Shown here: piece by piece, positions 1-10,500 of the stretch
Layout of the letters: each line of letters begins with the position of its first letter
Numbering within the stretch: the stretch's first letter is position 1
Source: Monocercomonoides exilis
Taxonomy: Eukaryota > Preaxostyla > Oxymonadida > Polymastigidae
DNA length: 64,000 nt
Assembly: GCA_001643675.2 (NCBI GenBank)
Contig: LSRY02000005.1
Span: forward strand, 2,024,001-2,088,000
Direction: 5' to 3'
Translations under genes and position numbers: made by a program
Notes under the pieces: model-generated
The model's input: only the letters and a program-made list of their open reading frames with translations
Told to the model about the DNA's origin: nothing
Database searches by the model: none

Positions 1-1
1 T

Positions 2-1036
2 TTGCATCTTGAAAAGGATGAGGATATTTCTCCTATTGAAGAAGATTTATTTATTCCTATCTATAATTGTCCAAGTTCGTCTAAACAGCAAATTAATTGC
101 CTAAGTGATTCGCTATTAAAAAATATGACAGAAGTTAATCAAAACTCGGAGTATTCTACTCCTGATACTGTTATATATCATCAAGAAACACCAAATATTT
201 CAAATGAATCATTTTTTCAGTTTAAAGAATATCCTCCAAAATCTCTTGTTTGCTTCCCATGCTTTATTGATGAACTTGTAAGCAAATCAATAATTACAAA
301 AACTGCAATATTTTCTTCAAAAATTGCAGAAACTTATCTTTATCTTCATTCAACTTGTGTAACAAGACCAGATTTATTTCCTACAAATTGCACTACGTGT
401 AAAAAATATCCCTTTCCTCGCGTTAGCTTGTGTTATCCTTATTCGTGTGATATTCTTCTTGGAAATTCTACAATGAGTAAAGAATGCTTTTGGATGGAAA
501 TACAAGCTATTCTAACAGCTTTGTGTGTAAATTTAAGGATATGTGAATCAGAGCTAATTCAAGGAATCGCTTTATTTCGGAGAGTTTGTAATTCTCATTA
601 TCTTTGTTCGAAGAAATTTGTTGACAGGTTATGGATCGAAACAGTTTTGATAATCTGCATTATACTTGGATATAAAGGAAATTCGGACAAAGTAATTTCA
701 AATGGAATTATTCTTTCAATGTTTTCTATGAAGCGTGATGAACTTATTGCAATAGAAAGAATTGTTTTGGAATATTTATGTTGGAATGTTATTGTTTCTC
801 GGGAAGAGTATTTGGAATTGCAGCAAAGGTTGGAAATTGAACAACAAAACATTGCAGACTTTCGAGGGAGCCTAAACAAAAATGCGAACTCTCCAAAAAA
901 GGCAAGGAGAGCTAGACGACCTAGAGATATTAGCTATGGTGAAAAAAGCCCTTGCTATCAACTGAATACATCTTCCTGTCCAATTTCAGCTATTTCATCT
1001 ATTGCTTTGTCACTGCCTCTTTCTACGAATGTCTAG
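2..1036 (+). CDS. cyclin-box protein (PHO80/Pcl-like), 5' end outside the window
   Basis: The frame is open from the left edge to a TAG stop, so the first exon or start lies outside; 344 codons are seen. Residues about 155-280 look like one cyclin fold: a helix with ILTALCVNL, then LFRRVCNSHYL, a buried helix VLIICIILGYKG, SNGIILSMFSM, and the closing ERIVLEYLCWNVIVSREEY. That last pattern matches the 'lE..fL..L.w...vs.eey' ending of single-fold cyclins that partner a CDK (PHO80/Pcl group). A long low-complexity N-terminus precedes it, and a basic tail with KKARRARRPR follows, possibly a nuclear localisation signal. The partner kinase and the pathway (phosphate sensing or cell cycle) cannot be told from sequence. 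No intron is needed inside the visible part. Confidence 0.62.
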   Translation: MHLEKDEDISPIEEDLFIPIYNCPSSSKQQINCLSDSLLKNMTEVNQNSEYSTPDTVIYHQETPNISNESFFQFKEYPPKSLVCFPCFIDELVSKSIITKTAIFSSKIAETYLYLHSTCVTRPDLFPTNCTTCKKYPFPRVSLCYPYSCDILLGNSTMSKECFWMEIQAILTALCVNLRICESELIQGIALFRRVCNSHYLCSKKFVDRLWIETVLIICIILGYKGNSDKVISNGIILSMFSMKRDELIAIERIVLEYLCWNVIVSREEYLELQQRLEIEQQNIADFRGSLNKNANSPKKARRARRPRDISYGEKSPCYQLNTSSCPISAISSIALSLPLSTNV

Positions 1037-1968
1037 CTAACTCTTCATCTAAAAACATCGTCTTCATCATATTCCACCATTCATTCACATGTTTTTATGT
1101 AATCTTAGTCTACAAATTCCGTCTCATATCAAAAAATTACAATCAGAAGCAAAACTCCTTTAAATATGTTGTTTTCCGTATTTTGTTGTTTGAAAGGATA
1201 CGGATTGAGTAAAATTAGAATTCAAGATGAGCTATACTCACATATGATATTCACTGTTGCCGTTATTCAAAAAAACTAGCTATAAATGCGATTCTGCAGT
1301 TGGTTATGCGATTGCAAAGCATATAAGCATTTGAATAAAACAACAGGAATTTGCTTAAATTCCAAAAGAAAGTTCGTTTTGTTCAATTTGAGAAAGTATT
1401 CGCAAATTTGTTTGAGTTTGTTTGCATTTATGATATTATTGAGATTGGCTTTATATTTTTCAGAAAGAATATGGCTTCATTTGCATTATGACGCTTTTTA
1501 AGCGATTTTCTAATATCTTTTGTATTAAATTTTTTGAGTTATTTTCTCTCCTTAATGCTTTCTTTCCACCTTTTTCCTGCTTTTTCATTAAAAATTCATT
1601 CTTTCCACTGTTTTTTGACTTCTCATGATCTTTAATTCACATTTCTTGAATAATTAAAGTCTTTCAATTATTCTTTGTCTTTTGTTTTATTTCCTCAACA
1701 TTTATTTGTTAATGTTTGAAATTTTTCTTCATATTTTATCCAAATTTATAAATTCCGATTTTTGAGCATTTCATTTACACTTAAAACGAATGCATTGTTT
1801 CGATTTTAACTTTTTTAACCAATTTTAAAAAATGCAATTATCTGTAACACGACCTCAGTGTTTCAAATTAAGATAAAAACTTCAATTGTAAAAAATTATA
1901 AAGAAAAAAAAAAACAATAATATCAAAAAATTACATAATCAGAATTCACTCCAAAAAAGACAATCTTT
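1037..1968. other. intergenic AT-rich stretch between convergent genes
   Basis: The stretch lies between the cyclin stop and the 3' end of the minus-strand saposin gene. It holds T-rich and A-rich runs. A 71-codon open frame at 1286-1501 has no family resemblance and no supporting intron structure. I see no RNA gene here. Confidence 0.6.
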
Positions 1969-2443
1969 CTAGCACAATTTGACTTTCTGGCAGACGGTCT
2001 GAGGAGGTAATCTTTGTTCAATATAGCTAATAGCTTTTTGGAGAAGGGTGTCAACCAATGCATAGCATGTTTCTTTAATTATTGGAGTTTTGGGGCACTT
2101 CTTCCTCATAAAGTCCTTTAATCCATTGACTCCGTGACCTTTAACATAATCTTCGGCCTCATCAACAAGTTCTTGGCCTAGAAAAAATAACATCCAAATT
2201 ATAATGTTGTTAAGATACTTTAAAACAAAAAATTAACATTTTATGCATACAAAGTTGGCATTTTACCGATGCTCCATCAAGTTCATCCTCGATTTCATCA
2301 TCTTCCTCGTATTCATATTCATCGTCATAATACATGCTGTCATATTCGTAATCGTCGTATCCATAGTAATCATATTCGTCATCAAATCCCGCAAAGTTCT
2401 GGGCTTTCAAAGCTGCAATAACAGATAACAATACAAAGAACAT
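1969..2443 (-). CDS. secreted saposin-like (SapB) protein with acidic Tyr-rich propeptide
   Basis: Two exons: 2443-2251 and 2177-1969. The 73-bp intron runs GTATGC to TTCTAG, and the spliced product is 133 aa. A signal peptide (MFFVLLSVIAALKAQ) is followed by about 40 residues made almost only of Asp, Glu and Tyr. One saposin-B domain then ends the protein, with the six expected cysteines: CQLC at the start, KKC and ETC in the middle, TVC and LC at the end. The splice restores the first CxxC pair exactly, which supports the intron. SapB domains bind or perturb lipids (saposins, amoebapores, NK-lysin). Which of these applies here is unknown. The protein is expected in the ER, lysosome-like vesicles or outside the cell. 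The acidic tract could neutralise the mature domain until it is cleaved; that is inference. Confidence 0.8.
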
Positions 2444-2569
2444 TGTTGTTTTTATCTTTGGAAAAACTATTGATCTAAGCGTAAAGGGAATATTCAGAAT
2501 TCTTGTTTTTATTTTGTTATGGAAGAGTCAAAAAATTAATTATTTTTCAAAACAATTGTGTTTTATCGA
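2444..2569. promoter_or_regulatory. 126-bp divergent spacer between the saposin and copine start codons
   Basis: The minus-strand saposin ATG (2443) and the plus-strand copine ATG (2570) face away from each other. Both promoters must fit in or overlap these 126 bp, or the 5' ends of the transcripts overlap. I see no TATA-box-like element that I would defend. Confidence 0.45.
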
Positions 2570-3854
2570 ATGGGTTGTACTGAAGCAAAGTATTCGATTT
2601 CAAAAGTTAATACTGATCATTACACCTCGCTTCGAGAAGTTCAACTTGCAATCAGAAAAGCAGGATTGGAGAGTTCAAATTTAATTTTTGGAATTGATTA
2701 CACAGGGTCAAATCAAGTTACAGTTTGGATATATATTTTTTTGTCATATAGCATTTCCATATATTTTAGGGAGAAAAATCATTTGGAGGAAGAAGTCTTC
2801 ATGACTTAACAGTCAAAAATCCATATATGGAAGTTATTGAAATACTTGGAGAGACTTTGGAAGATTTCGATGGTATGAAAATTCAATTGTTATACGGCAA
2901 TAATTTTTCTTGTTGTGCATCCGAAAGATGATCATATTATACCTGCTTATGCATTTGGCGATGAAGAATGTCGGTAATGTAAATTTATTCATATTTTCAT
3001 AGCCTCAATTTTTTCAATCATAGGGATCAAAAGGTTAAGCCATTTTTTCCAAACAGGCATTGCAGAGGATTTCGAGAAGTTCTTGAGAGATATAGAGAAA
3101 TAACTCCACTTATGGATTTAGCAGGTCCAACTGATTTTGCACCTTTAATAAGAGAAACCATTCGAATTGTGAAAGAAGAAAGATCAGTGTGCTGTTGTTT
3201 TGTTGACTGAAGAATAATTTTAATTCTTTCTATTTGCGTGTTACGTAATGAGAATCAGTATCATATTCTTGTGATTGTTACAGATGGGCAAGTAAATGAA
3301 GAAAAATCTACAATAAACGCAATTGTGGAAGCAACAAATTATCCAATTTCTATAATTTGCGTTGGCGTTGGGGATGGACCTTGGTGTGTTGCTATGGTAT
3401 TATTCATGCTATTTTTATTTCTTGTCAAAAATGTATTTTTGTAATGATTATAAATAATATTAACTTTCACGTATTCAAAACAGGGACATGATGCACACAT
3501 TTGACGATAGAATTCCCAAGCGGAAATTTGATAATGTGTGTTATATTTTTGTTTATTTAAAAAAATAGTTTTTTCTATTTTTTTTTTAACATTTTGATAT
3601 GATTCAGTTTCAATTTGTGGAATTTAACAAAGTAAAGTCTCAGCATCCGACAAATTTGTATCCTTCTTTTGCTTTGGAAGCTTTAATGGAAATACCTGAA
3701 CAGTTTTGTAAAAATCAACTTTTTTATATTTTTAAATATGTTTATGTTTTTCATTTTTCTGTTTTCTTCAAATGTGGAAAATGTTTGGAAATGCGATTGC
3801 CCATTTTCTTTTGTAAGATACAAAGCTATAAGACAACTTGGAATGCTAAATTAA
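2570..3854 (+). CDS. minimal copine (vWA-like) protein with N-terminal MGC lipidation signal
   Basis: Eight exons: 2570-2722, 2770-2872, 2928-2973, 3024-3186, 3259-3383 (3253 is an alternative start), 3484-3535, 3608-3702, 3818-3854; 257 aa. The protein spans the whole copine domain: [19 protein letters not shown], the MIDAS-like [85 protein letters not shown]. It lacks the C2 domains of animal copines and the RING of plant RGLG ligases. It starts MGC, so N-myristoylation plus palmitoylation could replace C2 domains as the membrane anchor (inference). Copines act in Ca-dependent membrane signalling. Introns are 36-115 bp, mostly 47-115. Every splice junction restores conserved residues. Confidence 0.88.
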
Positions 3855-4568
3855 CTGTAATGAATAATGTGTGCTTGCTATTCTTTTTTATCTGAATTCA
3901 GATTTTTAATAAAAATTTTTGACCGTTCACCAGAAAATTAGCTTCAAAGGCACTTCACTTCAAAAGGTTTCATAGCTCGTTAAGATTAAAATAGTTAATC
4001 ATTTTTGTTGCTATTTGTTGTTACTTAAAAGTTCTTGTTTTAATAAACATTTCATTATTTAAAATCTTTTTTGGATTATTCTTCTGTTTTGGATTTTTGG
4101 TTTTAATTTTTGTTTTTTGTGATTTTCAAGTTTTTGTTTTGCCTTCTATTTCAATTGCATGGTTTATATGCAATATGGATCAAATGATGTAGTTTGATGG
4201 ATATTTTCAAATTGAATATATTTTTGATGAAGTAATTAACTGTTCCAATTTTTTATCAATTACTTTTTGAACTCTGTCTCGTTATTTAATTTTAAGTGCT
4301 AAATAGTTTCGAATTTGCATCAAAAGTGAAGAATTCTTTTTGGATTGTTTTTATTTTGATTCACTCGAAATTGTTCATTTTCCTTTTTCTGAGTGTAAGT
4401 TTGTCGAACAGAAATCATGAAGTAGAAAATTCATTTTGCATATTAGATTTGTGGAGCTTTCATAAATTTTTGCACAGGTTATTTTGAAGTGCGAAAACTG
4501 AACTAATTTAATAAGAGATAAATCGGAAATTTTTTGAAATGGGTAGTTTGAATTTTTTTCATAAGTGA
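3855..4568. other. intergenic, nothing recognised
   Basis: This is AT-rich DNA with T-runs and no open frame of convincing coding character on either strand. A 63-codon frame at 4296-4487 is hydrophobic and AT-driven. Confidence 0.55.
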
Positions 4569-5594
4569 ATGGCAGAAGAATCGTACGTTCATTATAGTCA
4601 ACAATGTATAGATAAGTGTTTTTTAATGATAGATTGCATGAATTTTGTGTTGTTTGTTCGTATATAAATGTTATTTCTCAGCTTATTGGGATAATCGTTA
4701 TTCTCAAGGAACGAATCAAACTGATTGGTATTTCGCATATAATCAAGCAATAAAGGAATTATTAGATACTTTCGATACAAAGGACATAAAAATATTACAT
4801 GTTGGATGTGGAAATTCACGTATGAATTATTCAAGAATTAGAATTTATTTTGTTATTTAAATACAACTTATTTTAATAAAAGTTTTCAGTGAATATTTAG
4901 CAAAAGCAGGATATCTTAATGTCACAAATATAGATTATTCTCCTGTTGTTATCGAACAAATGAAAAAGAAATATAGCGATTCATTACCAAATGCAAAGTG
5001 TATGTAACTTCCAAATTTTGCTTTTTGCATTTCTGATTTTTTTACAAGGGCTTGTGATGGATGGGTTGTCATTGAAATTTCCTGATGCTTCATTTCATGT
5101 TGTTTGTGAAAAAGGAACATTGGATGCTGTTCTTTGTGGTGAAGATTTTGAAGTTAATGCAAGAAAGTTTAACAGAGAAATGAGTCGCGTATTAAAGCAT
5201 GGAGGGTATAATTTAATTTTCTATTTTTATTTGAAACTTCAATGATTGAATTATTCTTAGTCAATTTATATCGATGACTTTTGAAAGACCGCACAGAAGG
5301 TTACCTTTTCTTGATGATTATTCATATGGGTGGAAAGTTCTATACATGAAAGTAAAAGGTGAATTAGCACCAGTTGATGAAGGTGAAGAAAGTTCCATTT
5401 ATCAAAATGAAAAATCACTGGTTGAAACGGAAAGAGTGAAGGAGAATGACAAGAATGAAGAAAAAGCACAAGAAACCAAAGATGTCTCAGATATGAAGAT
5501 TGTGGAAAAACAAGAGATAAGTGATAAATTGAAAGATGAAGAAGAAGAAGATAATGATGATGATTGCTATATTTATGTTATGTTGAAACAATAA
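4569..5594 (+). CDS. SAM-dependent methyltransferase, EEF1A-lysine-methyltransferase-like (METTL13/EEF1AKMT4 type)
   Basis: Five exons: 4569-4605, 4682-4819, 4883-4999, 5049-5205, 5261-5594; 260 aa. The start MAEESYVHYSQQSYWDNRY fits the family's opening 'YW..RY' helix. Motif I is ILHVGCGNS at about residues 49-57 (SAM binding), followed by LFSEYLAKAGY. The acidic residue of motif II sits in NIDYSP. WLVMDGLSLKFPDASF and EKGTLDAVLCGED are family hallmarks, as is LKHGGQFISMTFERPHRR. The C-terminus ends CYIYVMLKQ, like the final strand of these enzymes. Before it comes a lysine/glutamate-rich insert of about 60 residues that the family does not usually have. Known relatives methylate lysines on translation factor eEF1A in the cytosol. 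The exact target here is inferred. Confidence 0.82.
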
Positions 5595-7501
5595 TTTTAT
5601 CCATTTTTTATTAAGTTAAAATAAATTATATGAAACTGTATTTTTTAAATATCTTCGCATCAATTAATGAAGTGAAATGTTATTTTTGAGTTGTACGATT
5701 TAAAAGGGTCGAAATATTTAAAATGGTTCGTTCAAATGGATAGTTCTAAAAAAATCATTCATCGATGCTAAATTGGTAAAACCGTAATTTTCCAATGTTG
5801 AAAAATGTAGCAGTTCTTGAATTTTTACCAAAAGAATTATTTCTATAAATGGATTTATTGCAACCAAAAAAGATATGGTAAAAGTCACTTCATAAAATCA
5901 ATTTCGAAATTTTGTTATTCAAAAAATAATCATATATTTCAAATGATAAATAAAATTCCATAAACAAAATTTGTGAGAACTTGTGGGAAAAAATATGGGT
6001 GATTATTTTTGAAATCTCATATTTTCTGTCAAAATTTTCGGTAAGAATTTTTATTATGAATTTTTATTAATGAACCCTGAAAAGTGACAGAGCTTTTTGT
6101 GATGCCTCTTCTATTTTTTTCAAGTTAACATTATGCTTTTGAAACGATAAATAAGCATTTAAAACTTGAATGAAAATTATTTTGCAAATGACAATGAATT
6201 TTCATTCAAACAAACACACCGAAAAAAGTTATGATTTCAATAATAATTACCCATATGTAACTTCAAGCTTTTTCATCGAAAAATTATGCACTATTTATGA
6301 CTTTTAATGATCAAAAAATATGAATGAAATGGGTTCATTTTTTTAAATACGTGTGATATCATCAAACATTATGTAACGCAATTAATTTTCCCTGTTTTCG
6401 AAACAAGAATCCTCTTTATTTTCGAAACTGAGAAAGTTTCGAAAAATTGTCGGAAAAACAAAGTTAATATTTTTTGCTCAAAAAAAAAGCTTGAATGTCC
6501 GCATTATCCCCAACATTATTAAACACAAAATGTCAAAGAAACGGAAAATTAAACATTTGAGACTTTTCAAAAAGAATTACCCATATAAAAATATTGCATT
6601 TTAAAAAATTTCCCAAAAGAATAAATTCAAAGAGAATAGATTGTCAAAAAACCTCCTGAAAGACAAAATACCTATTTGTGATATGTTTTTTTTTTTAAAA
6701 AGGAGCAAAGGGAAAAAATTCTTATATTGTGATTTTTACATTTTTCCATAGATTTTTTGCACTGTCAATTGAATATTCACCATGTTTTATGAAAAGACAG
6801 AATGAACAAGAAGGAAAAGAAAATATTTGTTCCAAAATGAATTCTCATTAAAAAATCCCAAAAAATGATAAGTTATGTGAAGCTAATATCAATAAGAAAT
6901 TTTAACAAATGCGAATTTGCAAAAAGAATGACGTTCTTGCCGTAATATTTAACATAGTTCCTTTTTCAAATTTTCAGATGAAAAAAAAAAGATATTTTCG
7001 TCAAAAAAATTTTCCAACTCATCGAAATTCTTCATGATGGAAACAATAATATTATTAAGCACAAGTTTTCATTCTGAGCATATTTTGTGAGTTGGAATGA
7101 AAACTTGAGGAAAAAATACATTTTTCCTTCACATCTGAAAATTTTTCTAAATGAACATTAAAAAAAATACTTAGACACATTCCTAATGGAAAAAAATGTT
7201 GAAAAATCGAAATATTTTACTATTCACATCATGAAAAAAAGACCAAAACATTTTATTAAAAATGAATTCGAAATAATCATTAAAATATGGAATTTTTGAA
7301 TATTTCATCATTTCTTTGAACTCAAAAGTAAGTTCTATTTTCAAATCTTTTTATTTCATATATTTAATACACTCTTTCCACTTTTTGATCCATCATTTGT
7401 CAACAGATGAACCCTTAAAACAGGTTTGCTAACATCCAAAACAATAGATTCTTTTTTTATTTTTTCTTTCAAGTAAATATTCATCCAATATAAAAAAAAA
7501 G
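5595..7501. other. 1.9-kb gene-free AT-rich region
   Basis: The stretch is dense in A- and T-runs, with stops in all frames. I found no exon-like segment, tRNA or repeat array. Near 7356-7500 the minus strand has a short open frame that overlaps the 5' end of the next gene and is not convincing. An unseen 5' exon of the next gene could lie here. Confidence 0.5.
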
Positions 7502-10500
7502 ATGATTCTGATGATGGCTTTCTTTGTTTTTTATTGTATTTGCAGAAATAAGATAACATGGTTTTGCAAGGAAGATGAATCACTTGAAGAACACAGCTTG
7601 AAAATAATTTCCCAAAAATACTTCAACTTCAAGCCTTCTCTAAAACAGGAAACTACAGAAAATAAAGAAACATTAGTTCCATTTGATAATAAAGGTTGTT
7701 GGAGGAAAATATGTATTCAACAAATAAATCCTCTTTCAAGTTGTGAATCAGCTATAGCAGGTAAATGGAAGATGAAGAATGCAACAATTTCTCTTATTGG
7801 AATATTTTTTGAACATTCATCTTTTCATAATCTTTTCACAATTGATAGAAGCTCTTTTGTGACCATTTTCTCAAGCGTTTTGATGAGATCAGCGAATTCT
7901 CCAGTTTCTTTTGACAATCATGAATCGACACTCAGTTTTAATAATTTTTCACTCAGAGAAAAATCCAAGTCTGAATTCGTTCAATACATCTGCTTTGTGA
8001 AAGGGAAGTTTTCTGCTATCAAGATTGATAATTGCGCGTTTTGTGATTTGAGATTCAGAGGAAGTGGGATGGTTTGTGCAGTTGATGCTCATTCTTGCAA
8101 CATCAAAAATTCGATCATGTGCAACATCACACGAGAAGGTAAACTCGCACGAAAATTTTACTCCCATTCTGTTGAAAGAAAGATAAAGGAAAGCTCCATT
8201 GAAAACTGCCAGTTGATTTCAACAGAAAAAGCTTTTTTTGGCACGGTTATTTTTGGTCTGAAAGGCGCTGCTCGTTTTCATTGCAAAAATACATCTGTAA
8301 TCGGTAACAGGTATCACAATGATGGATATACAAGCCAAAGCAGGATGAACACATCAGACTCAATATCTTTAAGCAATTCAGAATGGATTGATTGCAACTC
8401 AACATCTCATGGAGGAGCCATTTCAATTACAGGCAACAGCGCGTCAATGCTCAATCTTTCAAATTGCTTCTTTCAAAGTGATATTGCAGAGCATGGAAGG
8501 GGAGGAGCTATCTATGCCGGTACTATTTCTAATATCTTCATTACAGATTCAACTTTTCAACTCTGTAAAGCACCAGACGGAAATTATGATGAAGCCGGAG
8601 GGGCTGTTTGCTTAACATATCCTCAGACCACATATGTTTTTTCGAACGATTCAATTGAAAGTTGCTTCACTGGGAATGATGGAGGAGGAATGTCAATCGA
8701 TCGAAAGACAACAATAACAGGAAATGATATAATCAAAGATTGTTCAATAGTTAATTGCTCGACTTCAAATGATAATTCCCCATATGGTGGAGGATTTCAT
8801 ATTTGGAGAATGTCAGTTTTGCCATTAATTACAAATTGTTTATTTGTTAAGAATTTTGCAAGAGATGGAGGAGGAGGGATTTGCCTATATGTTTACACTC
8901 AGCAAACTGAATGCATTTTGTTCTTTTGCTTTTTCCACGAAAATGTTGCTTCTAGGGGATGTGATGTTCTTCTTAATGAACAAAAAAGTAATTCAATTGA
9001 TTTGAGTTGTTGTTCAACCAGAGCAAATGATATTCGAGTCTGTAATAGTACTATGGAAACAATAGACAAAAGCGAATGGCTTCGAAATGATTATGGAAGT
9101 GTGAGATTTGTTTCTTCGACTGAAACAAAAACATGTGCCAAAGACACGTTTGCATGTGGAATCAACGAAAGTCATCCGTGCAGAACCATCAGTCATTGTA
9201 TGACTCAACTTATTCCAGAATTTGTAAAGGATATTGAGGTACTGACAGGAATGATTACAGAGACGAAAAGTGTGGATTGCGGTGTAAATACTTTCACAAT
9301 ATACGGTCAATGTGATTTTACTGCAACAATCCAAACAGAATTTGAAGAATCAGATTTATCTCTGTTTTCAGTCTCAAAGGGAAAGTTGACTGTAAGAGAT
9401 CTTGCCCTTGTGCATGACTCGGCTCATCCGAATAACCGTGGGTCAAGGCTGTTTGAGATAAGTGGAGCAGGAGGAATGAGGGTCAGCAGACTGAACATAT
9501 CTTTTGGGAGCGGACGATCAACAGAAACAGCGTTCACCACTGAGCTTATAAATGTTCAGAGTGGGATGTTGCAGATGGAAAATGTGAACTGGGCAAAGAC
9601 TATCTCCACTGTTTCGTTGTTTTCACTTTCTTCGACAAATGAGATTTCATTGACACTATCAGAATGTACCTTTGATGGGATTGAAAGAGCAACCAACGGA
9701 GCAGCAGTGATCTCATTTTCCAACGATAAGATTAACATTAAGCTGAATTCATGTTCATTTTCTGGTTGTGGGAGCACAGGCTCAGAGAATGGAGGATCAA
9801 TGATGTTATGTGCAGGGAATGAAAATGAAGTGAAAGTGAAAGGCGGATCGTTTGATGAGTGCTATTGCTCAGCATCCAATGGTCTTGGGGGAGGAATCCT
9901 TCTCCAGCTATTGAATGCAAACCCCAATTTCCTGATCTCCTCTTCCTTTGGGACAAATACAGCCAAATGGGGAAGAGATATTTTTGTTATTTCACCCAAT
10001 CTGGAAGAAACAGCAAAATCAGAAAACATCACATGTGTGACAGATTCATTGGATTCTTTTGACAAGGTGAGAGGATATAACAATGGAAATACGACTGTGG
10101 CCATCCCTTTGTGCATCTATCTCCTTCCCACACCGGAAGAAATATATGTGAGTAATACTGAGGCGTCCAATCACTCACATTGTGGAATTGTCCAATTCCC
10201 ATGTTTGACAATGAAGCATTCAGTCACTCGTCAAATAGGACCAAAGAAAGTCATCGTAAATGGAATGATTTTGATGAGCGATGAATTGGCCTTTGCTGAT
10301 CAGAAGCACAGCATCCGAGGAAGCGATGAAATCAGTGGCTGGACAGTCTCTGATGCAAGTTCAACATCCAATTCAGCGATGATTTCAGCAAGTACTGAAA
10401 CAGAATTATCAAAACTCATCTTCTCTCTCCCATCTTCCCTTCCTCTTCACTCCACTTTTATTTTGTCTTCATTATCAGTGGTCATTTCTCAATGTTCGCT

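Noticed and set aside
1286-1501. 71-codon plus-strand open frame between the cyclin and saposin genes
   Set aside because: It is AT-driven and hydrophobic, has no family resemblance, and sits in the 3' flank of two convergent genes.
7356-7583. 75-codon minus-strand open frame overlapping the start of the 2600-aa gene
   Set aside because: It overlaps the signal-peptide region on the other strand, has no recognisable domain and no clean exon edges. The part 7356-7480 reads somewhat like coding sequence, but I cannot support it.
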